The notes below the pieces were generated by a model, which saw nothing but the letters and a program-made list of their open reading frames with translations, was not told the DNA's origin and did no database searches. Shown piece after piece: positions 55,484-63,848 of a DNA stretch of 64,000 nucleotides. This DNA is from Vibrio hyugaensis. Its GTDB lineage: Bacteria > Pseudomonadota > Gammaproteobacteria > Enterobacterales > Vibrionaceae. The stretch is from contig NZ_CP025795.1 of assembly GCF_002906655.1 (NCBI RefSeq), positions 1,860,001 through 1,924,000 of the forward strand, given 5' to 3'. The translations under genes were made by a program, and so were the position numbers. Positions within the stretch are counted from its first letter, which is position 1; the number at the start of each line of letters is the position of its first letter.

Positions 55484-56341
55484 ATGCAAAAGTTTTTTGG
55501 AGCCATTACCGTCCTGTTGTGTGTCTTTGGTGGATACATGTGGGCAGGAGGTAAACTTGGTGCGATTTGGCAACCGGCCGAGTTTCTGATCATCATCGGA
55601 GCCGCAGCTGGCTCTCTGATCATCGGTAACCCGCCTCAAGTGTTAAAAGAAATGCGTCAGCAAGTACGTGCAACGATTTCTGGCCCGCGTCAGGAATACG
55701 AGTACTACATGGAGCTGATGGCACTACTGAATAACCTGCTAGAAACCGCACGCAGTCGTGGTTTTAAATTCCTAGATTCACACATTGAATCACCGGAACA
55801 AAGCTCGATCTTCCTCGCGTACCCAAAAGTGAGCAACGATCATCGCCTTATTTCGTTCATTACCGACAATTTACGTTTAATGGCAATGGGACAAATGTCG
55901 CCTCATGAATTAGAGGGACTGCTAGAACAAGAAATCGAAGCCATTCAAACCGAGATGTTACTGCCTTCACGCTCAATGCAGCGCACTGCAGAAGCACTTC
56001 CCGGATTCGGTATTCTTGCCGCAGTCGGTGGCATCATCATCACCATGCAAGCCATTGATGGTTCCATTGCGCTGATTGGTTATCACGTTGCCGCTGCCCT
56101 CGTTGGTACGTTCATTGGTATTTTTGGTTGTTACTGTTGTTTAGATCCACTCAGTAATGCCATGGCTCAGCGAGTCAGACGAAACATGACGGCTTTTGAA
56201 TGCGTGCGCGCCACCTTGGTTGCTTATGTCGCGAAGAAGCCAACATTACTCGCCATCGACGCTGGCCGTAAACACATTCAGTTAGACATCAAACCAACTT
56301 TCAACCAAATGGAGAAGTGGCTAGCTGAACAGGAGGGATAA
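55484..56341 (+). CDS. lafT: LafT, lateral stator protein (MotA)
   Basis: 285 residues with four membrane helices. It is the MotA-type proton channel partner of LafU. It shows [20 protein letters not shown], the cytoplasmic charged loop ([20 protein letters not shown]) and the [20 protein letters not shown] segment. GGAGTC precedes the ATG. It overlaps lafU by one base. Confidence 0.95.
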   Translation: MQKFFGAITVLLCVFGGYMWAGGKLGAIWQPAEFLIIIGAAAGSLIIGNPPQVLKEMRQQVRATISGPRQEYEYYMELMALLNNLLETARSRGFKFLDSHIESPEQSSIFLAYPKVSNDHRLISFITDNLRLMAMGQMSPHELEGLLEQEIEAIQTEMLLPSRSMQRTAEALPGFGILAAVGGIIITMQAIDGSIALIGYHVAAALVGTFIGIFGCYCCLDPLSNAMAQRVRRNMTAFECVRATLVAYVAKKPTLLAIDAGRKHIQLDIKPTFNQMEKWLAEQEG

Positions 56342-57333
56342 TGCAAAAACAAGAACATGTGGTGTTCAAACGCGCGAAAGCACATAACCATGATGAGTTT
56401 CATGGTGGCGCGTGGAAAGTCGCGTTTGCCGACTTCATGATCGCGTTGATGGCGCTGTTTCTTGTCCTTTGGGTCATGCAAGTGGTCGACAAGGAAGAGC
56501 GCAAAGCCATTGTCGCGCACCTTCATAGTTCGAGCGTTTTTGATAAGAGCTACGGTAACCCTTTCGATACCTCACAAAGTATCTCTCCTATCGACTTGGC
56601 ACAGGACTCTTCTGTGCCAAGCAAACACAACTCAAACCACGTCGTCAGTTCCTTCTTCCAAGGTGATGGCGATGGCCCAGAGATTGACTCGCTTATCCCA
56701 GGTAATTTCGACACCCAAGAGCAACTTGCTCTACTGGCTAAAGTAATTGATGAAGTCGTAGGTCAAATCAGCGCGCAAGGTAACGTGAATGTCACCATTA
56801 CACCGCAAGGGTTGCGTATTGTGCTGCAAGATGATTACAAACAGCATATGTTCAGCCGAGGTGGCGCCGAGTTGACGCCTTTCTTTGAAGACTTATTACT
56901 TGCTTTAGCTCCAGTGTTTGAGCGCATCAGTAACCCAGTCATCATCAGTGGGCACACCGATTCTACTCCGTTTAAAAAACGCTTTGGAAAGCAATCTAAC
57001 TGGGCGCTTTCGGCTTCACGAGCGGATGTCGCGAGAAACACCTTAGTCGAGGGTGGCATGCCGGATGAGCGTGTGATGCAAGTGACAGGCATGTCGGATC
57101 GCGCGTTACTTAATCCTAACGAGCCCGATTCGAGTGAAAACCGTCGTATCGAGTTGTTTATTCTGACCACGCCAGCCGCGCAAGTGCTAGAGACCTTCTT
57201 CGGTAATCAAGAAGGCAGTGAACTACAGAAAGCCAAGCAAAAAGCAGAATTTAACCAACCCGTGATCAGGCAAGAAGTGATTCGCTATTCGGTGGACTCA
57301 GAAACGCCAAAAGCGAAAATTCAAGACCTCTAA
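56341..57333 (+). CDS. lafU: LafU, lateral stator protein (MotB)
   Basis: 330 residues. It has a short cytoplasmic N-terminus, one membrane helix (27-48) with the proton-carrying Asp31 ([14 protein letters not shown]), a plug/linker, and a C-terminal OmpA-like peptidoglycan-binding domain ([39 protein letters not shown]). It anchors the LafT channel to the wall. It closes the cluster and is followed by a hairpin. Confidence 0.95.
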   Translation: MQKQEHVVFKRAKAHNHDEFHGGAWKVAFADFMIALMALFLVLWVMQVVDKEERKAIVAHLHSSSVFDKSYGNPFDTSQSISPIDLAQDSSVPSKHNSNHVVSSFFQGDGDGPEIDSLIPGNFDTQEQLALLAKVIDEVVGQISAQGNVNVTITPQGLRIVLQDDYKQHMFSRGGAELTPFFEDLLLALAPVFERISNPVIISGHTDSTPFKKRFGKQSNWALSASRADVARNTLVEGGMPDERVMQVTGMSDRALLNPNEPDSSENRRIELFILTTPAAQVLETFFGNQEGSELQKAKQKAEFNQPVIRQEVIRYSVDSETPKAKIQDL

Positions 57334-57340
57334 AATCAAA

Positions 57341-57374
57341 AAAGGTCACAACAAATACATGGTGTGACCTTTCA
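57341..57374 (+). terminator. Terminator after lafU
   Basis: AAAGGTCACA (57341-57350) pairs perfectly with TGTGACCTTT (57363-57372) with a 12-base loop. The T run is short, but the position eight bases after the lafU stop supports termination. Confidence 0.7.
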
Positions 57375-57433
57375 TCTCGATTGCTGTTTGCATTGCTAAT
57401 AATTGTTGCTATCACTGTTTAGTTGAGTTCTAT

Positions 57434-57721
57434 ATGCCTGTACGCGCGCCCAATAAAACCCAAAAAGATTCGCTCAAAAAAGCCTTTCTTTGGTTGATCA
57501 TTTTTGATTATCTGTTGCTGGCATTCTTTCTAACTCAACTGCCAAGCCTTAATCTGAATAGTGGCACCATGATCAGCTTATTATTGGTCGTGTATAACAT
57601 CTTGCTAGTTTCGCTTTGTTACCAACGCACCAGTAAGCAAGACTCTTACATCATTTATCCCGTACTCTCTGCAACGCTACTGGCGTTCGTCTGCTTTTTG
57701 TATTTCTTCTTTTTGGTGTGA
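57434..57721 (+). CDS. Small hypothetical membrane protein
   Basis: 95 residues with three predicted membrane helices (about 17-36, 46-64 and 73-94) and a basic N-terminus (VRAPNKTQKDSLKK), so the N-terminus is probably cytoplasmic. I do not recognise the family. It lies after the lafU terminator and is convergent with the PhzF-like gene, 10 bases between stops. Confidence 0.6.
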   Translation: MPVRAPNKTQKDSLKKAFLWLIIFDYLLLAFFLTQLPSLNLNSGTMISLLLVVYNILLVSLCYQRTSKQDSYIIYPVLSATLLAFVCFLYFFFLV

Positions 57722-57731
57722 GTCCCACGGC

Positions 57732-58502
57732 CTAGAGTTTTCGCACTCGCACCGACGCAGAAATCACGATCGTATCTGCACTTAGCTTCGCAATTTGGAA
57801 AAAGCCCCCCTTCTCTGAAAGCTGAGAAGCATTCAGTGAGTCGACGTCCAACTTCTTAAACCAATATGGCGCTAACGTGCATTGTGCCGAGCCCGTTGCA
57901 ATATCCTCATCAATCCCAATTTTGGGTGCAAAATAGCGCAATACGTAATCGTTAGGGCCTCGTTGAGCGGTAACCATCACCGCATGGAAATCTCGGATTT
58001 GTTTTAGGCAAGTAAAATCTGGTTGGTAACGTTTCACTTGCTGTTCTGATTCCAACACCACAACAAGATCGCGAGTAGTAAACACATCGACTGCCTGCAC
58101 TCCCGATAGCTCCAGGTTTAACAAGCTTAAATCCAAACTCGTCGGCACTGGCTTACCTTCCCATGATGGAAATGCCATTTGATACTGGCAGCCATGCTTA
58201 ACGATAGTAATGTCGCCATAATCACTGTGTAACTTAACAGAGCGCTGCTTTAGGCGAGCAATCAAGGCCGCACCAGCCCCCATACTGCCATGACCACATA
58301 AGTTGATCTCGCTGGTCAAGGAAAACCAACGAATGTGCCAACAGTTACCGATATGACTAAGAAATGAGGTGACAGGTTGTGCGACACTTTGTGCAATCGA
58401 CAACATCTCTGAATCACTTAACCACTGAGACAAAAACACCACGCCACAAGGGTTACCTTGCGCTTGTTCAGAACAGAATACATCGTAAACTTGGGTATCG
58501 AT
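57732..58502 (-). CDS. PhzF-family isomerase-like protein with non-canonical start
   Basis: About 256 residues. PhzF-type fold: VYDVFCSEQAQGNPCGVVFL at the N-terminus, NLCGHGSMGAGAAL in place of GHAT, and EDIATGSAQCTLAPYW near the end. The conserved N-terminus lies upstream of the first normal start (GTG 58442). The frame continues to TGA at 58506-58508 with only ATC (58502) or GTT (58505) in the start position after a good GAGGTG, so the ATG seems mutated or a rare start is used. The catalytic Glu of the S-E-T motif is replaced (QPVTSFLS), so activity is doubtful. Confidence 0.7.
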   Translation of the reverse strand: MDTQVYDVFCSEQAQGNPCGVVFLSQWLSDSEMLSIAQSVAQPVTSFLSHIGNCWHIRWFSLTSEINLCGHGSMGAGAALIARLKQRSVKLHSDYGDITIVKHGCQYQMAFPSWEGKPVPTSLDLSLLNLELSGVQAVDVFTTRDLVVVLESEQQVKRYQPDFTCLKQIRDFHAVMVTAQRGPNDYVLRYFAPKIGIDEDIATGSAQCTLAPYWFKKLDVDSLNASQLSEKGGFFQIAKLSADTIVISASVRVRKL

Positions 58503-58722
58503 AACTCACCTCATATCGCTAGCAGCCAAAAAACATAATGTTCATTATTAACGCATTTTCCAAATTAGAGAAAAACACTATTTTTCATCCATTGATAGGG
58601 AAAATATCGTGCAACAAATCATTAAGCAAGTGTACACATATCAATAATTGAATTTAGGAGGCTATTTATCTCTCTTTCTGGTTTCAACATTTCGCTCAGA
58701 TAACAAATCAAAGGAATGAAAA

Positions 58723-58745
58723 AAGGAAGCATGTAATGCTTCCTT
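58723..58745 (-). terminator. Terminator after the 35-aa peptide gene
   Basis: On the - strand AAGGAAGCAT and ATGCTTCCTT form a perfect 10-bp stem with a 3-base loop, followed by T's (complement of 58719-58724). It lies 26 bases after the stop of the small gene. Confidence 0.8.
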
Positions 58746-58770
58746 AAAACGTGTTATCTATCGTTAACAT

Positions 58771-58878
58771 TCATCGGATCATTAGATAGAAAATAACCCC
58801 AGTAAAGAAACCAAGGATAAATATCAGAGACTTGCTGCGTTTACTTAATGCTTCCTTGCCTTGTTTTTGTGTCGCCAT
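58771..58878 (-). CDS. 35-residue membrane peptide
   Basis: ATG 58878 with GGAGT five bases upstream opens a 35-codon frame ending at TGA 58771. It encodes a basic N-terminus (MATQKQGKEALSKRSKS) and one membrane helix (LIFILGFFTGVIFYLMI). A perfect terminator follows. It lies 43 bases after the PH-domain gene on the same strand, so the two form an operon. It is too short for routine gene callers. The function is unknown; a small regulator or subunit acting at the membrane is possible. Confidence 0.7.
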   Translation of the reverse strand: MATQKQGKEALSKRSKSLIFILGFFTGVIFYLMIR

Positions 58879-58921
58879 TATGACTCCTTTTCTTTGGCTG
58901 AGTTAGTGCTTAAACCATTGT

Positions 58922-59299
58922 CTAAGCGAGTACGTGCTCGCTGATCATTTTGTTAAACGATACGAGGTCAAAAGAGCCCCTGATCTCAAAGCGCACTCGC
59001 CCGACTTCACTTAGGAACAATTCAATTTCACAATCCAGATCAAGTGTGCCAGACGTTTCAACCGAGAATGCGTTAATTTTGCTGTATGGCAGAGAAGTGT
59101 AATCAACTTTTGACCCTGTAATCCCTTGTACATTGGCTGCAATAACACGCTTGTTGGTGAACACCACTTGGTCACGCACGGTCTTGAAGCCAGCAAAAAT
59201 ACTTTCTCCATCAATCAAGAACTTGTGGAAATCGTCGCGCACCTTTGAAGTTTCAATCGGCTTGAGTTTGAATATGGATGAGTTTTCGAAATCGATCAT
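58922..59299 (-). CDS. Bacterial PH-domain protein (bPH_1 family)
   Basis: 125 residues. It matches the bacterial pleckstrin-homology family (PF08000 type): VVFTNKRVIAANVQGITGSK, YTSLPYSKINAFSVETSGT and DLDCEIELFLSEVG. The fold is a beta barrel closed by a C-terminal helix (FDLVSFNKMISEHVL). The role is unknown; members are cytoplasmic and oligomeric. GAGGAAACACC precedes the ATG. It is followed by the small membrane peptide gene. Confidence 0.85.
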   Translation of the reverse strand: MIDFENSSIFKLKPIETSKVRDDFHKFLIDGESIFAGFKTVRDQVVFTNKRVIAANVQGITGSKVDYTSLPYSKINAFSVETSGTLDLDCEIELFLSEVGRVRFEIRGSFDLVSFNKMISEHVLA

Positions 59300-59421
59300 G
59301 GTGTTTCCTCAGAACATGAGTGAATAAAATCAACCGCCAATTAATAGCAAAGTCTCTAAGGCGAGCCTATTGATTTTGATGACTTTTCTAACTCCATCTC
59401 GTTTTTGGCTATCGCGCCTGC

Positions 59422-59637
59422 TTATTTCCATCCCTGGCGCCAATGCTGGGTATCTTTTAACTCTTGCCAATCGAGCTCTCTTTCTCGCTTCGTCATCACG
59501 GCTTCAATAACGCATCTCACCACATTTCCCTCTTCGTCAAACTCCATTTCCGAGATGATGAAATGCTTTTCCTTGTTTACCGGTTCCGTCGCGGTCCATT
59601 TGCTTCGCAATAACTTCTTAGGGTGAATTCGATTCAT
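59422..59637 (-). CDS. Trp-rich small protein (TIGR02450-like)
   Basis: 71 residues. The pattern NRIHPKKLLRSKWTATEPVN and ELDWQELKDTQHWRQGWK is typical of the small, Trp-rich TIGR02450 family found in marine gamma-proteobacteria. Several conserved Trp, Lys and His residues are present. The function is unknown. The start has AGAGTG upstream. It is divergent from the solute-binding protein gene; 183 AT-rich bases lie between. Confidence 0.8.
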   Translation of the reverse strand: MNRIHPKKLLRSKWTATEPVNKEKHFIISEMEFDEEGNVVRCVIEAVMTKRERELDWQELKDTQHWRQGWK

Positions 59638-59820
59638 AACACTCTGCCATTCATAAGAAAAAGTTTACTTTTCATACGTATAAACTAGCAAATGCAATCA
59701 CATTCAATGTCGCTATTTTTTTCTTCAATATGGTGTTTTTTCTTATTGGTTTGATCTCTTTTTCTGATACTTCCTGTTACTTTGAGTGTTCAAACAAACA
59801 CAACACATCAAACAACGACA

Positions 59821-60586
59821 ATGAAAAAAAACAACACTTTTACTTGCTTCCGTAGCACTGGCACTTTCCGGCATTGCCCAAGCCGATAAGCTGGAAGACA
59901 TACAAAAATCAGGCACCTTACGTGTTGGAACAACGGGCGATTACAAACCGTTTTCTTACTATGACGGCAAAAGCTATTCTGGTTATGACATTGATGTCGC
60001 CAACCACATTGCGGAGCAACTAGGCGTCAAATTGAAGCTGGTTCGTACCACATGGAAAGATCTACTCAATGACCTTGATGAAGACAAATACGACATCGCC
60101 ATGGGTGGCATCACACGTAAAATGCAACGCCAACTGAACGCAGAGCAAACACAAGGCTATATGACATTTGGTAAGTGTTTCTTGGTTGCAAAAGGCAAAG
60201 CAGCGCAATTCAATACGCTCGAAAAAGTGAACGACCCTTCGGTTAGAGTCGGCGTCAATATCGGCGGTACAAATGAAGCCTTTGCGGATAAAAACCTGCA
60301 ACAAGCTCATTTCACCCGCTACGAAAACAACTTAGACGTACCGAAAGCCGTCGCGGCGGGCAAAGTTGATGTCATGGTGACAGAAACTCCGGAAGGGTTG
60401 TTCTACCAAGTCACGGACGAGCGTTTAGAAGCGGCTCGCTGTGAAGATCCGTTCACTAAAGGCCAGTTTGGTTATCTGATCCCGAAAGGCGAGCAGCGTT
60501 TGTTGAACACAGTGAACTTCATCATGGAAGAAATGAAACTCAAAGGCATCGACGAGCAGCTTATGCATCATAACTCTTTGAAATAA
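59821..60586 (+). pseudogene. Periplasmic amino-acid-binding/cyclohexadienyl-dehydratase-like gene with frameshift in signal peptide
   Basis: The coding frame ending at 60586 (type-3 solute-binding fold: GTTGDYKPFSYYDGKSYSGY, DIAMGGITRKMQRQ, VGVNIGGTNEAFAD) has no start of its own upstream. ATG 59821 is followed by eight A's (59824-59831). One A fewer gives a perfect signal peptide, MKKTTLLLASVALALSGIAQ, in frame with the rest; as written, the ATG frame ends early. The total length is 3n+1. It is a pseudogene, a slippage-controlled gene or a sequencing error. The intact protein (about 254 aa) resembles PheC-type cyclohexadienyl dehydratase or a binding protein. Confidence 0.85.
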
Positions 60587-60595
60587 TGGCATAAT

Positions 60596-60621
60596 AAAGG
60601 GGGTAGCATTATCCCCTTTTT
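60596..60621 (+). terminator. Terminator after the binding-protein gene
   Basis: AAAGGGG (60596-60602) pairs with CCCCTTT (60113-type arm at 60613-60619), extended by a G-T pair and followed by T's. It lies 10 bases after the stop and also faces the convergent TM2-like gene. Confidence 0.75.
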
Positions 60622-60631
60622 ATGTACAACA

Positions 60632-61018
60632 CTAACGTCGAACCTCATTGTAAATCTCGCACGACACTTCGTAGTTGTGTTGCCTAGCAATTTTCTGAGA
60701 GAAGAATAAGTGTGGTAACTCGTAAAGAACTAAGAGGAGGATAATGAGGCCCGCACTCATATGACCAAGAAACAATCCTGTGACTCCTAGTACAAAAAGG
60801 ACGAGTTCAGCAATAAACAACGGGTACTTACCAAGATAAAAATGATGTACACCACCAAGAAAAAACCAGTTAAGAGCAGCGTAAGTATCAGGATCTTTGA
60901 GCCTTAGTTTAAGCTCTTTGAAATAGGCCTTTCTCTGCTCATCTGGTAACGTATTGACTTGTTGGCGAAGATACTCTTCTTTTTTTTCTAGCTCTTCCAA
61001 CGGCTCTAACAAGCGCAT
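60632..61018 (-). CDS. TM2-like small membrane protein
   Basis: 128 residues from ATG 61018, whose A is shared with the yidD stop (TGATG). The N-terminal 45 residues are charged helices. Then come WFFLGGVHHFYLGKYPLFIA and a second helix LFLGHMSAGLIILLLVLYEL, resembling the TM2 domain (G-x-H-x-FYLG). The C-terminus is cytoplasmic (SQKIARQHNYEVSCEIYNEV). The function is unknown. It is the last of a tight three-gene operon with yidD and the DUF4177 gene. Confidence 0.75.
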   Translation of the reverse strand: MRLLEPLEELEKKEEYLRQQVNTLPDEQRKAYFKELKLRLKDPDTYAALNWFFLGGVHHFYLGKYPLFIAELVLFVLGVTGLFLGHMSAGLIILLLVLYELPHLFFSQKIARQHNYEVSCEIYNEVRR

Positions 61019-61242
61019 CACGGCACCTCATCAACTATTTTCTCGATTAGATCAGGTTGGTTACATCTTCGAATCCTTGCTAAACCTAACCGCCATCCCT
61101 TCATAGCACCGTATTTAACAATGCACTGCTTAGTATACTCTGAACACGTAGGCTCAAAATTACACTCTATGTTTAGCAATTTTTTTGACCCACCGCTCGC
61201 TTGGTAGCGATGGATCAGTTTAAGCGATAAAACCTTCAGCAC
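61018..61242 (-). CDS. yidD: YidD-family protein
   Basis: 74 residues with GTG start 61242, two bases after the DUF4177 stop. It has the YidD core NFEPTCSEYTKQCIVKYGAM and GWRLGLARIRRCNQPD; the family is a small basic protein that aids membrane insertion. The usual copy lies between rnpA and yidC; those genes are absent here, so this is likely a second, divergent paralogue. The N-terminal helix is shorter and less hydrophobic than in the main family. Confidence 0.85.
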   Translation of the reverse strand: MLKVLSLKLIHRYQASGGSKKLLNIECNFEPTCSEYTKQCIVKYGAMKGWRLGLARIRRCNQPDLIEKIVDEVP

Positions 61243-61244
61243 AC

Positions 61245-61460
61245 TTATCGGCCAAGAGTGATAATCACCGCTTCACGTTTCCAAAATAGCATAAAGCGTT
61301 TTTGTTCAACAACTTGGAAGACAACTTGCCAACCATCCTGAACATAAGAGTTAAGTTCCGCTTCCATCTTTTGTACAGGTAAACCACTCGCACCAAGCAG
61401 GATAGTACCGCAACCACCTTCCACAATGTGAACCACTTTGTATTCTGTAAACTTTGTCAT
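61245..61460 (-). CDS. DUF4177 protein
   Basis: 71 residues. The pattern EYKVVHIVEGGC...MEAELNSYVQDGWQVVFQV...RFMLFWKREAVIITL matches DUF4177, small proteins with a beta-alpha-beta fold and a W-x-x-V core. The function is unknown. It is first in the operon with yidD and the TM2-like gene. The MITE-like element lies about 120 bases upstream and may affect its promoter. Confidence 0.75.
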   Translation of the reverse strand: MTKFTEYKVVHIVEGGCGTILLGASGLPVQKMEAELNSYVQDGWQVVFQVVEQKRFMLFWKREAVIITLGR

Positions 61461-61922
61461 GTCATAACCAACTATTTTTAATAAAAACAGTAAGTTAACT
61501 TAAAGCGGAATATGCATCAACTCTAACATGCGTGATTAGTAAAACTATGTGATCTCCAACCTTAAAATTTGAGTTCATTATTAGGGCCTGTTGACCTTTC
61601 GAGCTGATTTTTGCAGCGAATTGTTGGGTATTTATACAAGGCTGTGATGTGTAGTTAGCCTACATAAAAAGTCGATAACGCAGTAGAAATGACCAACAAA
61701 CGCTGCCCAAAGGGTTCGAGCTAGGCGCCCCCGCAAAAATCGTTTTATGCTTTGTTAAGGAGTATTTGCTTAGAATGACTAGGCGACACACTCCTTGCCT
61801 CACCTAAAACGATTTTGACTAGGCGTCCCCATCCGAACAAAATTTAACCACGAAAGATCAACAGGCTCTAACTAATCATAAAAAACCTTCGGCAAATGCG
61901 CAGGCTTATATTTATCAGTGAA
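61461..61922. other. Intergenic region holding a MITE-like element
   Basis: 462 bases without a gene. Most of it (61582-61870) is the element described separately. The rest (61461-61581) should hold the promoter of the DUF4177 operon on the - strand. Confidence 0.6.
61582..61870. mobile_element. MITE-like element with terminal inverted repeats
   Basis: The 20-base ends (61582-61601 and 61851-61870) are inverted copies with two mismatches. The inside has further symmetry: AAAATCGTTTTA near 61737-61748 mirrors TAAAACGATTTT near 61804-61815, and AAGGAGT mirrors ACTCCTT, so a long stem-loop can form. Short direct repeats TAGGCG[C/T]CCC flank the stem. It is 289 bases long with no coding capacity. 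This points to a non-autonomous transposable element or a dispersed Vibrio repeat. Confidence 0.7.
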
Positions 61923-62351
61923 TTACATCACGCACTCTTTGGCTGCTTGTGCTTTCTCGATGCCTTCTTCAATCAGAGATTTGGTTTCTTCGCTGCCGAT
62001 GGTCGACATCACTTTGTCCATCACCTTGTCAACCGTCGATTCAGACGACGCTTCTACCAAACAAGCATAAGCGTTAGCGATGTGTTCTTTTGCTTCGATA
62101 AGCGCTTCTGGATCACTGAAATCGACATTCATCGCTTCTTCAACCGATGCGGCTAACTCTTCTGCTGATTCCGCGGCATCGCCAAATTGATCGAGGTTGA
62201 ATGCAGCCTCTACCGATTCCATCTGCTCTTGAACCGTATCAATCGCTTTATTTGCTGCTTCTTGTGCTTGGTCGATCGCTTTTGTTGCATCATCACAACC
62301 TACGAGAGCCATCGCCAATACCATTGTTGAGATCGTCTTTTTCATTTTCAT
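61923..62351 (-). CDS. Small lipoprotein with acidic helical repeats
   Basis: 142 residues. The lipobox ALVGC (Cys19 from the first Met, or 17 from the second) is followed by Asp-Asp, the signal for retention in the inner membrane. The mature protein is acidic and helical (KAIDQAQEAANKAIDTVQEQ, SAEELAASVEEAMN) and ends in Cys (KECVM). I do not recognise the family; the N-terminal part resembles Lpp-like or colicin-lysis-like coiled coils. The start is 62351 or 62345. Confidence 0.7.
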   Translation of the reverse strand: MKMKKTISTMVLAMALVGCDDATKAIDQAQEAANKAIDTVQEQMESVEAAFNLDQFGDAAESAEELAASVEEAMNVDFSDPEALIEAKEHIANAYACLVEASSESTVDKVMDKVMSTIGSEETKSLIEEGIEKAQAAKECVM

Positions 62352-62441
62352 TCTTATAAAACAAGTGAATAGCTAACACGCACAATACGTGATTAGTCCT
62401 AAGATTTTAATTCAAGAGTTGTAAGAAGAGGAAACAGAAAA

Positions 62442-62670
62442 ATGAATAAAGGCCGCGAGACCTTTAAAAATCAAAAGCACAGTTATTTCGAAGAGTTATA
62501 TGAAGTCACTCTAACAATTGAATTTAGACACCTTAGTTCTCACCAATGAGAGTGACTCATTAGTAAGTTTGTTAAAAGCTTATCAATACGGAAAGAAACA
62601 AGGTTCGTCCTATTCATTCCAGTCTGAAATCGACTTTCTCTCCTTAATTAATAAATTCAAAGTAATGTAA
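62442..62670 (+). pseudogene. Small gene with apparent +1 frameshift
   Basis: ATG 62442 has a strong AGAGGAAA site. Its frame reads MNKGRETFKNQKHSYFEELY and stops at 62549. A second frame, one base on, continues naturally from about 62515 to TAA 62670 (NLDTLVLTNESDSLVSLLKA, then YQYGKKQGSSYSFQSEIDFL). Dropping one base near 62515-62520 would give one protein of about 75 residues. It is a probable broken gene or sequencing error. No family is recognised. Confidence 0.5.
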
Positions 62671-62678
62671 TTATCCCA

Positions 62679-62715
62679 AAAACAGCCAAGCCGCATTGTG
62701 CGGCTTGGCTGTTTT
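62679..62715. terminator. Strong bidirectional terminator
   Basis: A perfect 17-bp stem (62679-62695 with 62699-62715) with a TTG loop has A's before and T's after. It separates the small + strand gene from the convergent gene at 62721. Confidence 0.9.
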
Positions 62716-62720
62716 AATTA

Positions 62721-63173
62721 TTAAGCGATACGAGTATGACTGAACTCGTTTAGCTTGTCGTAAGATTGTTGCAGCGCTTCATAAGTCCATTCGAAATACG
62801 CTCGACGCACCATAAGAGGTGCGATTTGTTCGGCGCTAAACGTTTCTATCGTTAAATCAGAGTATTCAACCAGCAAGTTATTACCATCAGAGCTCCAATC
62901 TTCATAGTCTCTGTTGCCGATTAAGTCATAAAGGTTGTGGCTTAAAAAACTATAAACCACAAAGAAGGATTTGACCTGCCCTTCCGTTAGCGCAAGCATT
63001 TTTGTTGCTTGAGCCAAATCGTAAGAGCTCTCTTGAGTACCATGATCAATATCGAGTCGAACCAATTGTGTATCCCACACGGCTCCCTCTTCGTAGTGAT
63101 TCATTACGTATCGATCAAGCGCCTCATACACCTTAAAAAAATCTTGAATCATCAGGTAATAATTGTCAGACAT
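62721..63173 (-). CDS. Conserved hypothetical protein
   Basis: 150 residues from ATG 63173, with AAGGGA upstream; the longer frame to 63263 is not needed. It is soluble, acidic, rich in Tyr and Trp (MSDNYYLMIQDFFKVYEALD; YEDWSSDGNNLLVEYSDLTI; YFEWTYEALQQSYDKLNEFS). It is predicted mostly helical. I do not recognise it. The gene upstream on the same strand (63314-63571) may be related in expression, but 140 bases separate them. Confidence 0.65.
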   Translation of the reverse strand: MSDNYYLMIQDFFKVYEALDRYVMNHYEEGAVWDTQLVRLDIDHGTQESSYDLAQATKMLALTEGQVKSFFVVYSFLSHNLYDLIGNRDYEDWSSDGNNLLVEYSDLTIETFSAEQIAPLMVRRAYFEWTYEALQQSYDKLNEFSHTRIA

Positions 63174-63313
63174 AGCGTCCCTTATTGTATTTGGTGAACG
63201 CGCGATCTTCGCCACTGTGTTATTGCCCACCATAGCCAGTGATGAGTAAACGTTAGACCACAAGGTTCAACATCGCATACTGCACTCACAGTTTTGTTGT
63301 TATTTTTGAGTGA

Positions 63314-63571
63314 TCAGTCAATTAATGTACTTGGTTCATCAATACCCATGTAGTCACACAGTTCACGTTTGATTCGGTGAAACTCCTGCACCGATACAAA
63401 GTAATCGGCATAGTCAGTTCGACCTTCAATGCCAATGTAAACCGCCGAAAAAGCTTGAATCGTCGAGGTGATTTTTATGGCGTCATGAGCGAGTTCAAAC
63501 GTCACCACGTGATCCATATTCAGATAGCGACCCGATTCAATTTTTAACGCCTTATTTAACGGTTTAGACAT
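63314..63571 (-). CDS. Small hypothetical protein
   Basis: 85 residues with AGGAAT before ATG 63571. It looks like a small alpha/beta protein: beta strands in VVTFELAHDAIKITST and FSAVYIGIEGRTDY, then a helix VQEFHRIKRELCDYMGI. No signal or membrane segment is present. The family is not recognised. Confidence 0.6.
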   Translation of the reverse strand: MSKPLNKALKIESGRYLNMDHVVTFELAHDAIKITSTIQAFSAVYIGIEGRTDYADYFVSVQEFHRIKRELCDYMGIDEPSTLID

Positions 63572-63848
63572 GATGTATTCCTACAGTAACAACGAATAAA
63601 GTGGAATTTGGCAGCATGACATTACTCACTTTGGAAGGCGTGCGAATACTGCCCGAAATTGAATTGAGCCTATCACAGGCATTGACCATCAAAATTAGAG
63701 GCTTTTCTCACTTTTACTCGGATTAACTTACAGATGAAACAGTTGTCTCAATATTCACAATAACAAGAAGTGAAACAAGGGGGATGAGGGTATTGAGGTG
63801 AAGATCACGACTTTATCACCTTCACCTCTTCACTATTTTGAGGCTTAG

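Noticed and set aside
63617..63727. 36-codon frame on the + strand (MTLLTLEGVRILPEIELSLS...)
   Set aside because: No ribosome site, no membrane helix or motif, and it lies in a region between two - strand genes; probably chance.
63795..63828. Hairpin GAGGTGAAG / CTTCACCTC near the end of the window as a terminator
   Set aside because: The stem is only 9 bp with a 16-base loop and has no T run on either strand, so support is too weak.
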